From contig JAIQFV010000008.1 of NCBI GenBank assembly GCA_020073085.1, forward strand, positions 242,320 through 306,319: 64,000 nt of DNA, in the 5' to 3' direction. Shown one piece after another: positions 21,016 through 29,504 of the stretch; positions within the stretch are counted from its first letter, which is position 1; the number at the start of each line of letters is the position of its first letter. The position numbers and the translations under genes were made by a program. The notes under the pieces are model-generated. The model was not told the origin of the DNA, searched no databases, and saw nothing but the letters and a program-made list of their open reading frames with translations. Source of the DNA: Terriglobia bacterium. Its GTDB lineage: Bacteria; Acidobacteriota; Terriglobia; JAIQFV01.

Positions 21016-21825
21016 ATGATGAGCGACAGGTCACCCATTCTGAGGCGAGAATACTCATGTCGAGTCGCCGCCACGATTTCTCTCGCCATCTTCTTCCTGT
21101 GCGGGCGGGCCTCGGTCCTTTTCGCCAAGGACACCGTCAATACCCTATCGGATGAGAATCGAATCGCCATTCTTCGTGGTGTCTCCAGCGAGTATGCCCG
21201 TGCGCGCGTGACACTTCCGCGCGGCGAGAAACCCGTCGTGTTGAATGAAAAGGGGGACTACAACACCAACGACTTGAATGCCCAGGTGATGAAGTTTGGA
21301 CCTGCCGTGGACGTAGGACAGGAATTTCAGATCACGCGGATCGAATTCCGGTCCCAGGAGATCCTCTTTGAGATCAACGGCGGTGGAAAAAAGAAACGCA
21401 AATGGACCGACCATCTTCAAATTGGATTGGGGGGAGCCACTCAGCCGGCCTCCCGGCCCGGACCGGAGCCAGCGGCGACCGGGTCGTCCCTGGTCCTGCG
21501 CTTCGAACGCGCGGTCCCCAACCTGACTGCGGACGAGGTCAAGCAGTTGCTCGGCCGGGTCATGAACTTCAGTCCGCAATCCGCCGCCGAAAGCTATGTC
21601 GAGACCCTGCCGCCGGAATTTAAAGAGGCCGTGGCGAATCACGAGGCTCGCGTGGGCATGGACCATGACATGGTGGTCGCCTCCCTGGGGCGGCCCGACC
21701 GCAAGATCCGGGAGAAGAACAAAGACGGCGTGGATCAGGAGCAGTGGATTTACGGCTCTCCGCCGGCAAAGGTGTTATTCATCATCTTTGAGGGAGACAA
21801 GGTCGTCTCCATCAAAGAGTTCTGA
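21016..21825 (+). CDS. Exported protein with BamE/SmpA-like C-terminal part
   Basis: A 269-residue protein. A hydrophobic segment at residues 18-37 acts as signal or anchor after a basic start. The middle is beta-rich with a Gly/Lys stretch. The C-terminal 70 residues ('MVVASLGRPDRKIREK...EQWIYG...VLFIIFEGDKVVSI') follow the pattern of the small BamE/SmpA fold, in which a helix pair packs on a three-stranded sheet. It could help at the outer membrane, but this is inference. It is followed 20 bases later by an SH3b lipoprotein and an FHA protein, probably one operon. Confidence 0.65.
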   Translation: MMSDRSPILRREYSCRVAATISLAIFFLCGRASVLFAKDTVNTLSDENRIAILRGVSSEYARARVTLPRGEKPVVLNEKGDYNTNDLNAQVMKFGPAVDVGQEFQITRIEFRSQEILFEINGGGKKKRKWTDHLQIGLGGATQPASRPGPEPAATGSSLVLRFERAVPNLTADEVKQLLGRVMNFSPQSAAESYVETLPPEFKEAVANHEARVGMDHDMVVASLGRPDRKIREKNKDGVDQEQWIYGSPPAKVLFIIFEGDKVVSIKEF

Positions 21826-21845
21826 TTCGGCAATCATCCCATACC

Positions 21846-22847
21846 ATGAAAAGAACTCTAGGGATTCTTCTCGCAGTGGCTCTCCTCTGTTTCGGCGAAG
21901 CCTGTCGCCGCACGTCCGGGCCCGCCCCGAAGAACCAGGCCCGGATTACCGCAGACCGGGTTGAAGTCAAAAAGACTCGCGCGACGCTGTCCCCCCTGGT
22001 CGATGAGCTTCATCGAGGGGATCAAGTCGAGGTCCTCTCACGCGAGCCCCATTGGCTCCGCATCCGAACCGCGAATCGAAAAGAGGGTTGGATTGAAGAA
22101 GGGTCCGCGATGGACCAGGCGATTGTGGACGCGGAAAAGAAACTCGCCGAAGAAATTCAAAAGGAGGTGATCCAGGCCGTCGGCGAGCTCTCGAGCGCGA
22201 CCAACCTTCGCACCGCCCCCGGCCGCGAGACTCCAATCTTCGCCCGAATCCCCAAGGACACGAAGGTAGAGGTATTTGATCGAACGCTGACGGATCGGGC
22301 CCAGGCTGCTGGGACCGCCCCCGCCCCGCCGGCGAGTTCCGAAAATCAACCCAAGAAAGATCCCTGGTTGAAGATTCGAACGGAGAAAGGGGAAGCAGGC
22401 TGGGTCTATTCACCGAGCGTCAACTTCTCCGTCCCCGACCAGATCGTCCAATACTCCGAGTCGCGACGCATCGTGGCATGGCTGGTGCTCAATCAGATCG
22501 GAGTCGAAGGCGACAAGAAGGTCAACCAGTATGTCGTCGCCGACGTCGAACCTGGCGTCGCCCATGACTACGATTTTGACCGCATCCGGGTCTTTACCTG
22601 GAACACCAAACGTAGCCGGTATGAGACGGCCTATCGCGAAAGCAAGATCTTCGGAGTTTATCCGATCCGCGTGTTCCTGAACGAAGGCAAGCCCGCATTT
22701 GAAATCACACGACTGAACGAGGCCAGTCAAGACTCACCCAAGGTCACTGAGCGTTATGTTATGAACGGAGTGCTGGTTCGCAGGTTGGATGAAAACCAAC
22801 ACCCCATGCCCGCCACCAGCACCCCACGACACAGGAGAAAACGCTGA
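21846..22847 (+). CDS. Lipoprotein with two SH3b domains
   Basis: A 333-residue protein. The signal peptide ends in 'LLCFGEAC', an acceptable lipobox with the lipidated Cys at about residue 20. Two bacterial SH3 (SH3b) modules follow: residues about 33-80 ('VDELHRGDQVEVL...GWIEEG') and about 115-195 ('ATNLRTAPGRETPIFARIPK...GWVYSP'). The last 130 residues are unassigned. SH3b modules commonly bind cell-wall peptides. Its stop overlaps the next ATG by one base. Confidence 0.75.
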   Translation: MKRTLGILLAVALLCFGEACRRTSGPAPKNQARITADRVEVKKTRATLSPLVDELHRGDQVEVLSREPHWLRIRTANRKEGWIEEGSAMDQAIVDAEKKLAEEIQKEVIQAVGELSSATNLRTAPGRETPIFARIPKDTKVEVFDRTLTDRAQAAGTAPAPPASSENQPKKDPWLKIRTEKGEAGWVYSPSVNFSVPDQIVQYSESRRIVAWLVLNQIGVEGDKKVNQYVVADVEPGVAHDYDFDRIRVFTWNTKRSRYETAYRESKIFGVYPIRVFLNEGKPAFEITRLNEASQDSPKVTERYVMNGVLVRRLDENQHPMPATSTPRHRRKR

Positions 22848-23251
22848 TGTCACCCCGATTGATCCCTCTCACGGATGATGCCCGTTGCGCGATTAACAGC
22901 GACCAATGCACGGTTGAACGATTCCCCTTTCGGGTGGGCCGGGAACGCCGCACGTTCCACCTTAAAGTTCCCGACCCGGCTGAACGTCGTGCCCACAGAC
23001 GGGAACCCACCAACGACCTTTACATTGTCGATATTTGCGGGCTCTTCAAGTATCCCGCCAATCATTTTCAAATCGAAGCCCAGTCGGGCGACTATTTCCT
23101 GACCGATCTGGGAACCCCCTGCGGAACCATTGTTGAGGGAAAAACTCTGGGGGGAAATGACGTCGGCGGCCGCACGCAACTCCATGATCACGATGTCATT
23201 ATTCTCGGAAGCGCCTTGTCGCCAATGATCTTCAAATTCCGCACGAACTGA
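22847..23251 (+). CDS. Small FHA-like protein
   Basis: A 134-residue protein with AGGAG ten bases before its ATG, overlapping the SH3b gene by one base. The motifs 'FPFRVGRE', 'NHFQIEAQSGDYFLTDLG', 'GTIVEGK' and 'HDVIILG' follow the FHA fold in order, with NH in place of the usual SR-x-H contact. FHA domains bind phosphothreonine peptides. The 'DLYIVD' and extra loop are unusual. Likely cytoplasmic and functionally linked to the lipoprotein operon. Confidence 0.7.
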   Translation: MSPRLIPLTDDARCAINSDQCTVERFPFRVGRERRTFHLKVPDPAERRAHRREPTNDLYIVDICGLFKYPANHFQIEAQSGDYFLTDLGTPCGTIVEGKTLGGNDVGGRTQLHDHDVIILGSALSPMIFKFRTN

Positions 23252-23460
23252 GTAGGTGATAGGGAATAGGTGATAAGGGATAGGTCATAGGTGTTAGGTG
23301 CCAGGGACACAAGGGGATGTGTATAGTTCCTGGAGGCGGGGTTGGAATTCGCGCTGCGGAGGAGTAGGCGGCTAAGTTCAGCCTGGGTTCTTTCTTCGAA
23401 AACGCCCAATCTACAACACTCGATCACGATCCTCGCACCTAATTCCTATCCCCTATTCCC
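23252..23460. repeat. Intergenic 'gggataggtgata' word repeats in inverted arrangement
   Basis: Variants of gggataggtgat are repeated at about 23255-23305, and complementary words (cacctaattcctatcccctattccc) occur at about 23436-23465. They lie between the convergent FHA and sigma-factor genes and can form an imperfect stem. No gene is seen. Confidence 0.45.
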
Positions 23461-24435
23461 TCACCCTTCCCCCCGCCGCCCTAAAAACTCGAAATCTTTC
23501 AGTTCGCCCAGTTCCTCCACCAGAAACTCCTTGAGGCGATTGACAATTTTGGACTCCATCTGGCGCACAGCTTCCCGCGTCACCCCAAACTGGTCGGCGA
23601 TCTGTTGCAAGGTTTTAGGATCTTCCGCGATCAGCCGTTCCCGGAAGACCACCAACTCCCGGGGCTTGAGGGTCTTGGAGAATTCGAGGAACTTGTTTTG
23701 AAGCAACCGCCGATATTCCGCGTCGGCCAACGCATCATCCAGAGCGGGACCTTGCGCCGGCAACTGTTCGGCAAAAGACTCCGTGGTCTCTTGAGTCAAC
23801 GGCGCATCCAGCGACAGATCGCCCCCTTGCGTCACGCTCTCAATATCCACCACATCCGACTCCTTGACGCCAAAATGTTCAGCCAGGAGCCTGGGGCTGT
23901 GGTCGGCGAATTCCCTTTCCAGCCTCTCCCGCTCCCGCTTCAGATTGAAAAACAGCTTTCGACGCTCGTTGGTCGTGGCGAATTTGACAAGGCTGAAATT
24001 GTCGAGGATGTACTTGAGGATGTATGCCTTGATCCAGTAAGTCGCGTAGGAAGAAAATCTCGTCCGGCGGTAAGGATCGAACTTGCGCAGCGCTTGCATC
24101 AGACCGATGTTTCCAGCTTGAATCAAGTCGAGGACTTCTTTGAACGCCTGGTGATATTCGAAAACGATCTTCACCACCAGCCGGAGATTGCTGGTGATGA
24201 GCTGGCGGGCTGCCCCTATATCTTTGAATTTCTGGTATCGAATGGCGAGCTGGCGCTGTTCTTCCGGCGGCAGGATGGGATATTTACGAATCTCCTGGAG
24301 ATACTGGGTCAGCGGATCATATCGGACGATCGATCCGCCCATCGCAGTGTCGGGCAGAACCGCCTTTTCTTCTTCGTCGACTACCTCGGGCGGTCGCTCA
24401 TCCTGATTCAGATCCCTGGTCTTATTGACGGCCAT
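23461..24435 (-). CDS. rpoH: RNA polymerase sigma factor, RpoH-like
   Basis: A 324-residue sigma70-family protein. Region 1.2 starts at 'DPLTQYLQEIRKYPIL', region 2 includes 'NLRLVVKIVFEYHQAF' and 'DLIQAGNIGLMQALRKFD', and region 4 ends with the helix-turn-helix 'TLQQIADQFGVTREAVRQ'. The segment 'NERRKLFFNLKRER' matches the RpoH box that separates heat-shock sigma factors from RpoD. It therefore probably directs stress-response promoters. It lies 33 bases after the radical SAM gene on the same strand, suggesting one transcript. Confidence 0.82.
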   Translation of the reverse strand: MAVNKTRDLNQDERPPEVVDEEEKAVLPDTAMGGSIVRYDPLTQYLQEIRKYPILPPEEQRQLAIRYQKFKDIGAARQLITSNLRLVVKIVFEYHQAFKEVLDLIQAGNIGLMQALRKFDPYRRTRFSSYATYWIKAYILKYILDNFSLVKFATTNERRKLFFNLKRERERLEREFADHSPRLLAEHFGVKESDVVDIESVTQGGDLSLDAPLTQETTESFAEQLPAQGPALDDALADAEYRRLLQNKFLEFSKTLKPRELVVFRERLIAEDPKTLQQIADQFGVTREAVRQMESKIVNRLKEFLVEELGELKDFEFLGRRGEG

Positions 24436-24468
24436 AGCGCTGAATGATTCCTGATCGCTGCCCGCCAG

Positions 24469-26280
24469 TTACGCGGGAGGGGGGACCCAGGGTCTGGTTA
24501 CATGGGGCGGAGGCTTCAATCGCTGATCCGACGCCTGGTCCTTCGGACTTGTTTCCACGATAGATGCTGGAGGACACACGCCACAATGCACGCAGCCATC
24601 GACATCCGGGCAGGGCGCACTGAATTTCGCGTCCATGGCCTGTTTCCATTCACTCATCAAAAAGAGCTTGGAAATTCCCAGGTCCATAACTTCCCACGGC
24701 AATTTTTCTTTGAAATTCGGCCGAGTCCGCGTGAAGTGATGCGCCTGGATCCCCAGGTCCCGCGCCGCCTTTCTCCAATGACCTTGCCGCTCGTGGGTCC
24801 TCAAAATAAAGGATGACAGGGAGCGGTCGCCCAGAGAGAGAATACTCTGAAGGTGCGCCTCCCGCGGCCGCATGGCATTGACGCGCACATTGGGCACGCC
24901 GCCGAGACCGCGGACAATGAAATCGATCTTGCCCTGCAATGTCTTTTCGTCTTCCACCTCGACCCATTGGAAGGGAGTGTTGGGCTTCGGCACAAAGCAG
25001 TTGAGACTGATCACCAGCGAGCCGAGCCGTCCATGCCTTCGGCTTGCCTCGACCATGATGGCCTGCAATTCCTTGACAAAATCGACGATCCCGGCGATAT
25101 CTTCGTGCATCTCGGTGGGCAGGCCCACCATGAAATACAGCTTGAGATTGAGAATCCCCTCTTCGAAAATTGAGCGGCAAATCCCCTTGATCTGGTCGTT
25201 GGTCAGATGCTTGTTGACCACCTGCCGCAGCCGGTCGGTGCCGGTCTCCGGGGCCACTGTGACCTGTTGGTCGTGAGATCGAACCAGGGACCGCAAGAGG
25301 CGCGGAGAGATCTGCTCCAGGCGCAGCGACGCCACGGCAATTTGATAATCCAGATTTTCAAGGCCTCCCAGAATGTCCTCAATCTCGGGATGGTCAAGCA
25401 CGGCGGTGGCAACAAGGCCGATCTTATTGGTGCGCGACCGCGCCGCTGCGGCCATCCGGAGAATGGACGACGCGCTTGCCATCTTGGGACGGCGATAGCT
25501 GTAACCCGCCCAGCAGAACCGGCATCCGGCCGGACAGCCGCGGGAAATCTCGATCATGAACTTGTTGGAAAATTCCGTGTTAGCCGTCAAAATCTGGGTT
25601 GCCGGAGTAAACTCGTCCATCGTGCCATCGAGTTTCTGACGCTTCACCGGGGCTGATTGCTCGGAATGAAGCGCGGGGACGTAGCAACCCGGCATTTCCG
25701 CCAAGCGTGCGAGGAGATCCTGCCGCTTGGAGGAGGCAGACCCGTTCCCGCCCGTGTTTGATTTGAGAATCTTCAAGAATTCCGGCACCAGAACTTCCGC
25801 TTCTCCCACAAAAATCGCGTCAAAGAAATCGGCCACGGGTTCGGGATTAAGAAAGATGGCGGCTCCGCCGGCGATCACCAGCGGGTGTGATTCATCACGA
25901 TCGCGAGACAGCGCCGGAATTCGTGCCATCTCGAAGATCTTCGGAAGATTCAGATAGTCCGGTTCGAACGCAATCGAAAAGGCCAGGACGTCGAATTGAG
26001 CCACCGGCGTCTGTGATTCCAGCGAAAACAATTCCAAACCGCTGGTTCGCAGGGCCTCCTCATCGCCGGGCTCGGGAAGGAACACCCGCTCGCAGCTCAC
26101 CTCCGGGTCGTGGTTCATCAACTGATAGAGGGAGTGCACTCCCAGGTTCGACATCCCCAGGTAGTAGGTATTGGCATACGCCAGCGCGACATTCCATTGG
26201 CGTGACCCAAACGGGACCGGCGTCGCCCCCCACTCCTGCTGGAGCAGGGTCTCGTACCTGCTTCGAATGTGATTTGGCAT
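24469..26280 (-). CDS. B12-binding-type radical SAM protein, TIGR03960-like
   Basis: A 603-residue protein. The N-terminal 220 residues form the degenerate cobalamin-binding-like domain ('GMSNLGVHSLYQLMNHDPEV', 'HPLVIAGGAAIFLNPEP'). The radical SAM cluster is 'SRGCPAGCRFCWAGY' (CxxxCxxC) near residue 255. 'QVTVAPETGTDRLRQVVNKH' follows as in the TIGR03960 family. The C-terminal 'CPDVDGCVHCGVCPP' may hold a second metal site. These proteins are widespread and often precede ribosomal protein or RNase E/G genes; the reaction is unknown. Length matches the family. Confidence 0.85.
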   Translation of the reverse strand: MPNHIRSRYETLLQQEWGATPVPFGSRQWNVALAYANTYYLGMSNLGVHSLYQLMNHDPEVSCERVFLPEPGDEEALRTSGLELFSLESQTPVAQFDVLAFSIAFEPDYLNLPKIFEMARIPALSRDRDESHPLVIAGGAAIFLNPEPVADFFDAIFVGEAEVLVPEFLKILKSNTGGNGSASSKRQDLLARLAEMPGCYVPALHSEQSAPVKRQKLDGTMDEFTPATQILTANTEFSNKFMIEISRGCPAGCRFCWAGYSYRRPKMASASSILRMAAAARSRTNKIGLVATAVLDHPEIEDILGGLENLDYQIAVASLRLEQISPRLLRSLVRSHDQQVTVAPETGTDRLRQVVNKHLTNDQIKGICRSIFEEGILNLKLYFMVGLPTEMHEDIAGIVDFVKELQAIMVEASRRHGRLGSLVISLNCFVPKPNTPFQWVEVEDEKTLQGKIDFIVRGLGGVPNVRVNAMRPREAHLQSILSLGDRSLSSFILRTHERQGHWRKAARDLGIQAHHFTRTRPNFKEKLPWEVMDLGISKLFLMSEWKQAMDAKFSAPCPDVDGCVHCGVCPPASIVETSPKDQASDQRLKPPPHVTRPWVPPPA

Positions 26281-26339
26281 TACGCGGGGATTATATCATG
26301 AAGGGCGGCATTCAGTGGGGGGAGACTCTCCCGAACTTA

Positions 26340-26458
26340 TTGGAGTGCGGAACTCAAGGTTCCGCTTTCTGTCGTCGCAAACTACCACCCTGTTCCTCCC
26401 TTCCAATCTGCCACCTCAAAACGGCACGCCACGGCGGGCCGCACTCCAAAGGTGGCAG
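26340..26458. mobile_element. Decayed MITE-like element with nested inverted repeats
   Basis: TTGGAGTGCGG (26340-26350) pairs exactly with CCGCACTCCAA (26439-26449), and CTGCCACCT (26408-26416) pairs with AGGTGGCAG (26450-26458). The interior is made of 'gcacgccacggcgggcc'-like words. No coding capacity. It lies just before the integrase promoter. The arrangement suggests a small non-autonomous element; nothing shows that it is still mobile. Confidence 0.45.
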
Positions 26459-26469
26459 TGTTGGAAAAC

Positions 26470-26498
26470 TTGTCTCCTCTATCTGGGAGGCGTATACT
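26470..26498 (+). promoter_or_regulatory. Sigma70-type promoter of the integron integrase
   Basis: TTGTCT (26470-26475), 17 bases, TATACT (26493-26498). The predicted start near 26505 gives a leader of about 54 bases to the integrase ATG. No LexA-type box was recognised, so SOS control, known for some other integrases, cannot be claimed. Confidence 0.65.
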
Positions 26499-26558
26499 TT
26501 TCTTGATTTGAGGCTTGGTTATTGCGCTTGAACCCTTCCCCCTCCAAGGATTGGTTTT

Positions 26559-27608
26559 ATGGTCTATGCTGTCTCCCAACCGAAAAGGCCTTTGAGGACA
26601 GACGACTCTTCGTGCTTCAGAGAATCAGAAGGATCTCAACGCGACGCCCGGCCGCCGAAGCTGCTCGATCGAGTTCGAGGATCCATTCGCGCCAGGCATT
26701 ACAGCCCACGGACGGAAGAGAGTTATATCCACTGGATCAAGCAGTTCATCTTCTTTCATGGAAAACGACATCCTGTGGAGATGGGGGAAGCGGAAATCAA
26801 CGAATTTCTCACTTCGCTGGCCGTGAACAAGCACGTAAGCGCGTCAACCCAGAACCAAGCCCTCAGCGCGCTTCTGTTTTTGTATCAGCAAGTACTGAAC
26901 AAACCCTTGGACTGGATTCAACTGGAAGTGCGGGCCAAGAGACCGGCCCGTTTGCCGATCGTATTGACGAAGATGGAAATTAAGGCAGTTTTGGCACAAT
27001 TGAAGGGGACGCCCAAGTTGATCGCGATGCTGTTGTACGGATCAGGGTTGCGGCTCACCGAGTGTTTGGAGCTCCGGGTCAAGGACCTGGATCTCGAGAG
27101 GAATGAGATCCTGGTGCGGGATGGCAAGGGGCAGAAGGACCGGCATACCATGCTTCCCGAGAGCCTGAAAGGGTTGCTGGGGGTGCATCTGCAGCGGGTA
27201 AAGGAACTGCACGAGCGGGATCTTGCGGAGGGAGCAGGCCGCGTGAAGCTCCCAGGAGCTTTGGCGAGGAAGTACCCCAATGCCGACCGGGAGTGGGGCT
27301 GGCAATATCTTTTTCCAGCCTCGACGCGTTTTTTTGACAAATCCGCCGGCATTCAGAGACGGCACCATCTTCATGAGTCCGTCATGCAGCGAGCGATGAA
27401 GCAAGCTGTGCGGCAATCGGAGTTGACCAAGCCGGCGAGTTGTCACAGCCTGCGCCATTCTTTTGCGACGCATTTATTGGAGGACGGGTATGACATTCGG
27501 ACGGTCCAAGAGCTTCTAGGGCACCGGGATGTCAGCACGACCATGATTTACACGCACGTCCTGAATCGGGGTGGCCGAGGTGTTCGAAGCCCAGCCGATA
27601 AGCTTTGA
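26559..27608 (+). CDS. intI: Integron integrase (IntI-type tyrosine recombinase)
   Basis: A 349-residue recombinase that inserts circular cassettes at attI and excises them at attC. AAGGA lies eight bases before ATG 26559. The SAM-like N-terminal core binds DNA ('[21 protein letters not shown]'). The catalytic residues are R in 'YGSGLRLTE', the H-x-x-R of '[12 protein letters not shown]', the H of '[10 protein letters not shown]' and Y of 'MIYTHV'. The extra IntI-specific segment is present ('[20 protein letters not shown]', about residues 228-247) and separates it from XerC/D. The full-length frame suggests an active enzyme. It is encoded in the same direction as the cassettes, which is the less common inverted arrangement. 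Confidence 0.95.
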   Translation: MVYAVSQPKRPLRTDDSSCFRESEGSQRDARPPKLLDRVRGSIRARHYSPRTEESYIHWIKQFIFFHGKRHPVEMGEAEINEFLTSLAVNKHVSASTQNQALSALLFLYQQVLNKPLDWIQLEVRAKRPARLPIVLTKMEIKAVLAQLKGTPKLIAMLLYGSGLRLTECLELRVKDLDLERNEILVRDGKGQKDRHTMLPESLKGLLGVHLQRVKELHERDLAEGAGRVKLPGALARKYPNADREWGWQYLFPASTRFFDKSAGIQRRHHLHESVMQRAMKQAVRQSELTKPASCHSLRHSFATHLLEDGYDIRTVQELLGHRDVSTTMIYTHVLNRGGRGVRSPADKL

Positions 27609-27629
27609 CAGACATTTTGACCCTTGTCG

Positions 27630-27656
27630 GATTAGGCTGCAAAAACTGCAGTGTTT
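27630..27656 (+). repeat. Direct repeat 1 downstream of intI (possible attI-associated site)
   Basis: A 27-base unit starting GATTAGGCTGCA and ending GCAGTGTTT, 22 of 27 bases or more identical to the copy at 27742-27768. Each copy contains a small stem (CTGCA...TGCAG here). The ATTAGGC part resembles an integron R' box. It could be an integrase-binding repeat, a terminator for intI, or a dispersed element. Confidence 0.5.
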
Positions 27657-27741
27657 TCCGGACAGATATGGAGTTGTTTTTATCTGGCAAATCATTGTAA
27701 GTGGGCATATTGTGAAACGGAAGTGCAGAACAATCGGGCCT

Positions 27742-27768
27742 GATTAGGCTGCAAGATCCGCAGTGTTT
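27742..27768 (+). repeat. Direct repeat 2 beside attI
   Basis: Second copy of the 27-base unit, 112 bases after the first and 40 bases before the GTTAGGT crossover core. Its inner stem is shorter (CTGC...GCAG) and is followed by TGTTTGTTTT. Spacing and position recall the accessory direct repeats of attI1, but the sequences are unrelated. Confidence 0.5.
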
Positions 27769-27795
27769 GTTTTGAACTCGCAGCAGTCCAATACA
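27767..27795 (+). promoter_or_regulatory. Weak candidate cassette promoter (Pc)
   Basis: TTGTTT (27767-27772), 17 bases, AATACA (27790-27795), just before attI. It points into the array. Since intI itself runs toward the array, cassettes could also be read from the intI promoter. Confidence 0.25.
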
Positions 27796-27841
27796 GGTTA
27801 AATCTTAGTTAGGTTGGCTACCTCAATGAGGAGGAGATACG

Positions 27842-28444
27842 ATGAGACGAATGACGAAATGGTTTGCAGCGATCTTTCTCACTCTCCAATTCGTAGCCCC
27901 CTCCCATGTCTCAGGGGAGAGTATTGGGTCCGTCACTGGGGGAATCGTCACTCTTTACGCGCTCGATCCCTTAATGAGTACGCTTTCCTTCAATGACGGG
28001 ATGCCCGGCTATGTAGTCAGGGAGAATCTAACGTACAACCGGGACAGCAATCTTGCATTTGACATTTACTCGAAAGACAGCTTCACCGTTGCCATTCAGG
28101 GTGGTCAGAAGGGCATGATGATTGATCTCGGAACAGCAGATGAGCTGAGGACGCGATATGGTTACATTGAAACTGTCGGCAACCCCCAGGGGTTTTCGTC
28201 AATTCATCTGGAGGGGGGAGCTGCCTTTATAATCAAGGATCATAAAACAAGAACGTTCCAACCTCTCAAGGAGTTTGGAGCGCTGCTGAAGGGTACCAAA
28301 TGGGATAGTTCCGCACCCATTGCTTTGGGCCATATTTATCTCGCCCGCATCTTTGACGACCATGATCTGGAGATTGTCGTTAAGCTCAAGGTGCTTACGT
28401 ATCTTCCTGGACAGGCCGTCACGATCCGATGGGAGCGACTTTAA
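27842..28444 (+). CDS. Cassette 1: exported protein of unknown function
   Basis: A 200-residue protein with a signal peptide (residues 1-26, 'MTKWFAAIFLTLQFVAPSHVS') and GAGGAGG before its ATG. The mature part is beta-rich and has no cysteines. 'NLTYNRDSNLAFDIYSKDSF' and 'GGQKGMMIDLGTADELRTRYGY' are the most distinctive stretches, but no family was recognised. As the cassette next to attI it would be the most recently inserted and the best expressed one. Confidence 0.65.
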   Translation: MRRMTKWFAAIFLTLQFVAPSHVSGESIGSVTGGIVTLYALDPLMSTLSFNDGMPGYVVRENLTYNRDSNLAFDIYSKDSFTVAIQGGQKGMMIDLGTADELRTRYGYIETVGNPQGFSSIHLEGGAAFIIKDHKTRTFQPLKEFGALLKGTKWDSSAPIALGHIYLARIFDDHDLEIVVKLKVLTYLPGQAVTIRWERL

Positions 28445-28451
28445 CTACGCA

Positions 28452-28526
28452 ACCTAACCCGCGCGTGCACCCGGCCGGCGCTAAAAGCCAGAGCGCGCCG
28501 GGCGGGTGACGCGCTGGTCGTTAGGC
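28452..28526 (+). other. attC site 1
   Basis: 75 bases from R'' ACCTAAC (28452-28458) to R' GTTAGGC (28520-28526), with GC-rich arms CCCGCGCGTGCACCCGGCC and GCGCCGGGCGGGTGACGCGC that fold back on each other. This is the common attC type of the array. Confidence 0.92.
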
Positions 28527-28541
28527 ATATCAGAGGGGGGT

Positions 28542-29267
28542 ATGAGACTCATCCCAATAAGATTGTCATTTTGTGGTTTGCTTCTACTACTCGCATCAAA
28601 CGTGCAGGCTGTGATGACCGGAGGAAGTGTCATCAACATTCAGTTTACCCCCGCAAACGTCCCGGCGGGTGCGAGTTGGGCTCCCGGGATCGCACTCACT
28701 GAGAAAGGACTCGTGGCCGAGAAGGATCCTCACGGCAACTATGCCACGGACGTATGGATCCAATCGCAACCGATACCAATTGCAGAAGGGTGGACGCGGT
28801 TCCCGGCGGGAGTCTCCTTCACACTAACGATCAATGGCGAAGGCCTGTTCTTTTCTGACCTGAAAGGCTTTTTCCGGTACAGCTCAGATGGAAAGCATTG
28901 GTCCACGTGGTATGCCGTCGTAGGTCCCGGATCCGAATCACCTTGGAGCCCAAATCCCTGGACAGGGAAGCTGTCACTCCCGCGGATCGCACGAGAGGGG
29001 TATGAAAAGGCGATGCAGGAGTATTCCAAGAAAGACCCAGCTTGGGATGACGATGAGAGAAAACTGTGTTCTTGGATTCAAGAGCAACAGCCACACTTTT
29101 TTGAACATGAATTCCCTTTTGTTGGTTACCTTCAGATTCGGTTGGAGGGGATCGCGAAGGAGATGGAGCTGCAGTCTATCACTGTCAATACATGGGTTTC
29201 CGTTAGTGGGTTACACCAGTTAAAGAAGAAGAACTATCCCCCTCCTGTGCATTTTCCTCAGAAGTGA
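28542..29267 (+). CDS. Cassette 2: exported protein of unknown function
   Basis: A 241-residue protein. ATG 28542 follows AGAGGGGGG, and the frame opens with a signal peptide ('MRLIPIRLSFCGLLLLLASN'); an earlier in-frame start would lie inside attC 1. The mature protein starts 'VMTGGSVINIQFTPANVPAGA' and looks all-beta in its first 130 residues, with many Trp and Pro ('SSDGKHWSTWYAVVGPGS'). A helical part follows. No catalytic motif was seen. Confidence 0.65.
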   Translation: MRLIPIRLSFCGLLLLLASNVQAVMTGGSVINIQFTPANVPAGASWAPGIALTEKGLVAEKDPHGNYATDVWIQSQPIPIAEGWTRFPAGVSFTLTINGEGLFFSDLKGFFRYSSDGKHWSTWYAVVGPGSESPWSPNPWTGKLSLPRIAREGYEKAMQEYSKKDPAWDDDERKLCSWIQEQQPHFFEHEFPFVGYLQIRLEGIAKEMELQSITVNTWVSVSGLHQLKKKNYPPPVHFPQK

Positions 29268-29377
29268 GTTTTAACTGGAGCAGCATCAAAGTCTTTGCCG
29301 TAATCTCACGTTTGACGTTGCTTGCAATGGCTGGGAAACTTCTTGTGGGCGAAAACAAGTGACATCAACGCTCGAAT

Positions 29378-29451
29378 GCCTAACCCGCGCGTGCACCCGG
29401 CCGGCGCGAAGAGCCAAAGCGCGCCGTCGGGTGACGCGCTGGTCGTTAGAC
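29378..29451 (+). other. attC site 2
   Basis: 74 bases, R'' GCCTAAC (29378-29384) to R' GTTAGAC (29445-29451). The R' variant GTTAGAC is rare here and is matched exactly by GTCTAAC at the end of cassette 3. Confidence 0.92.
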
Positions 29452-29504
29452 AGCCGTTTCTCGCAACTCCCACTTGGGGATATGAATCATCTTAAGGTGA
29501 TCGT

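Larger units (their letters stand above)
27742..27814 (+). other. Putative attI recombination site (core GTTAGGT 27808-27814)
   Basis: GTTAGGT fits the GTTRRRY crossover core. It is the first such core after intI and is not preceded by an attC-like palindrome, as expected for attI. The ACCTAAC that closes cassette 1 at 28452 is its exact reverse complement, which supports cassette 1 starting at 27809. The left limit is a guess that includes the nearby direct repeat. Confidence 0.65.
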
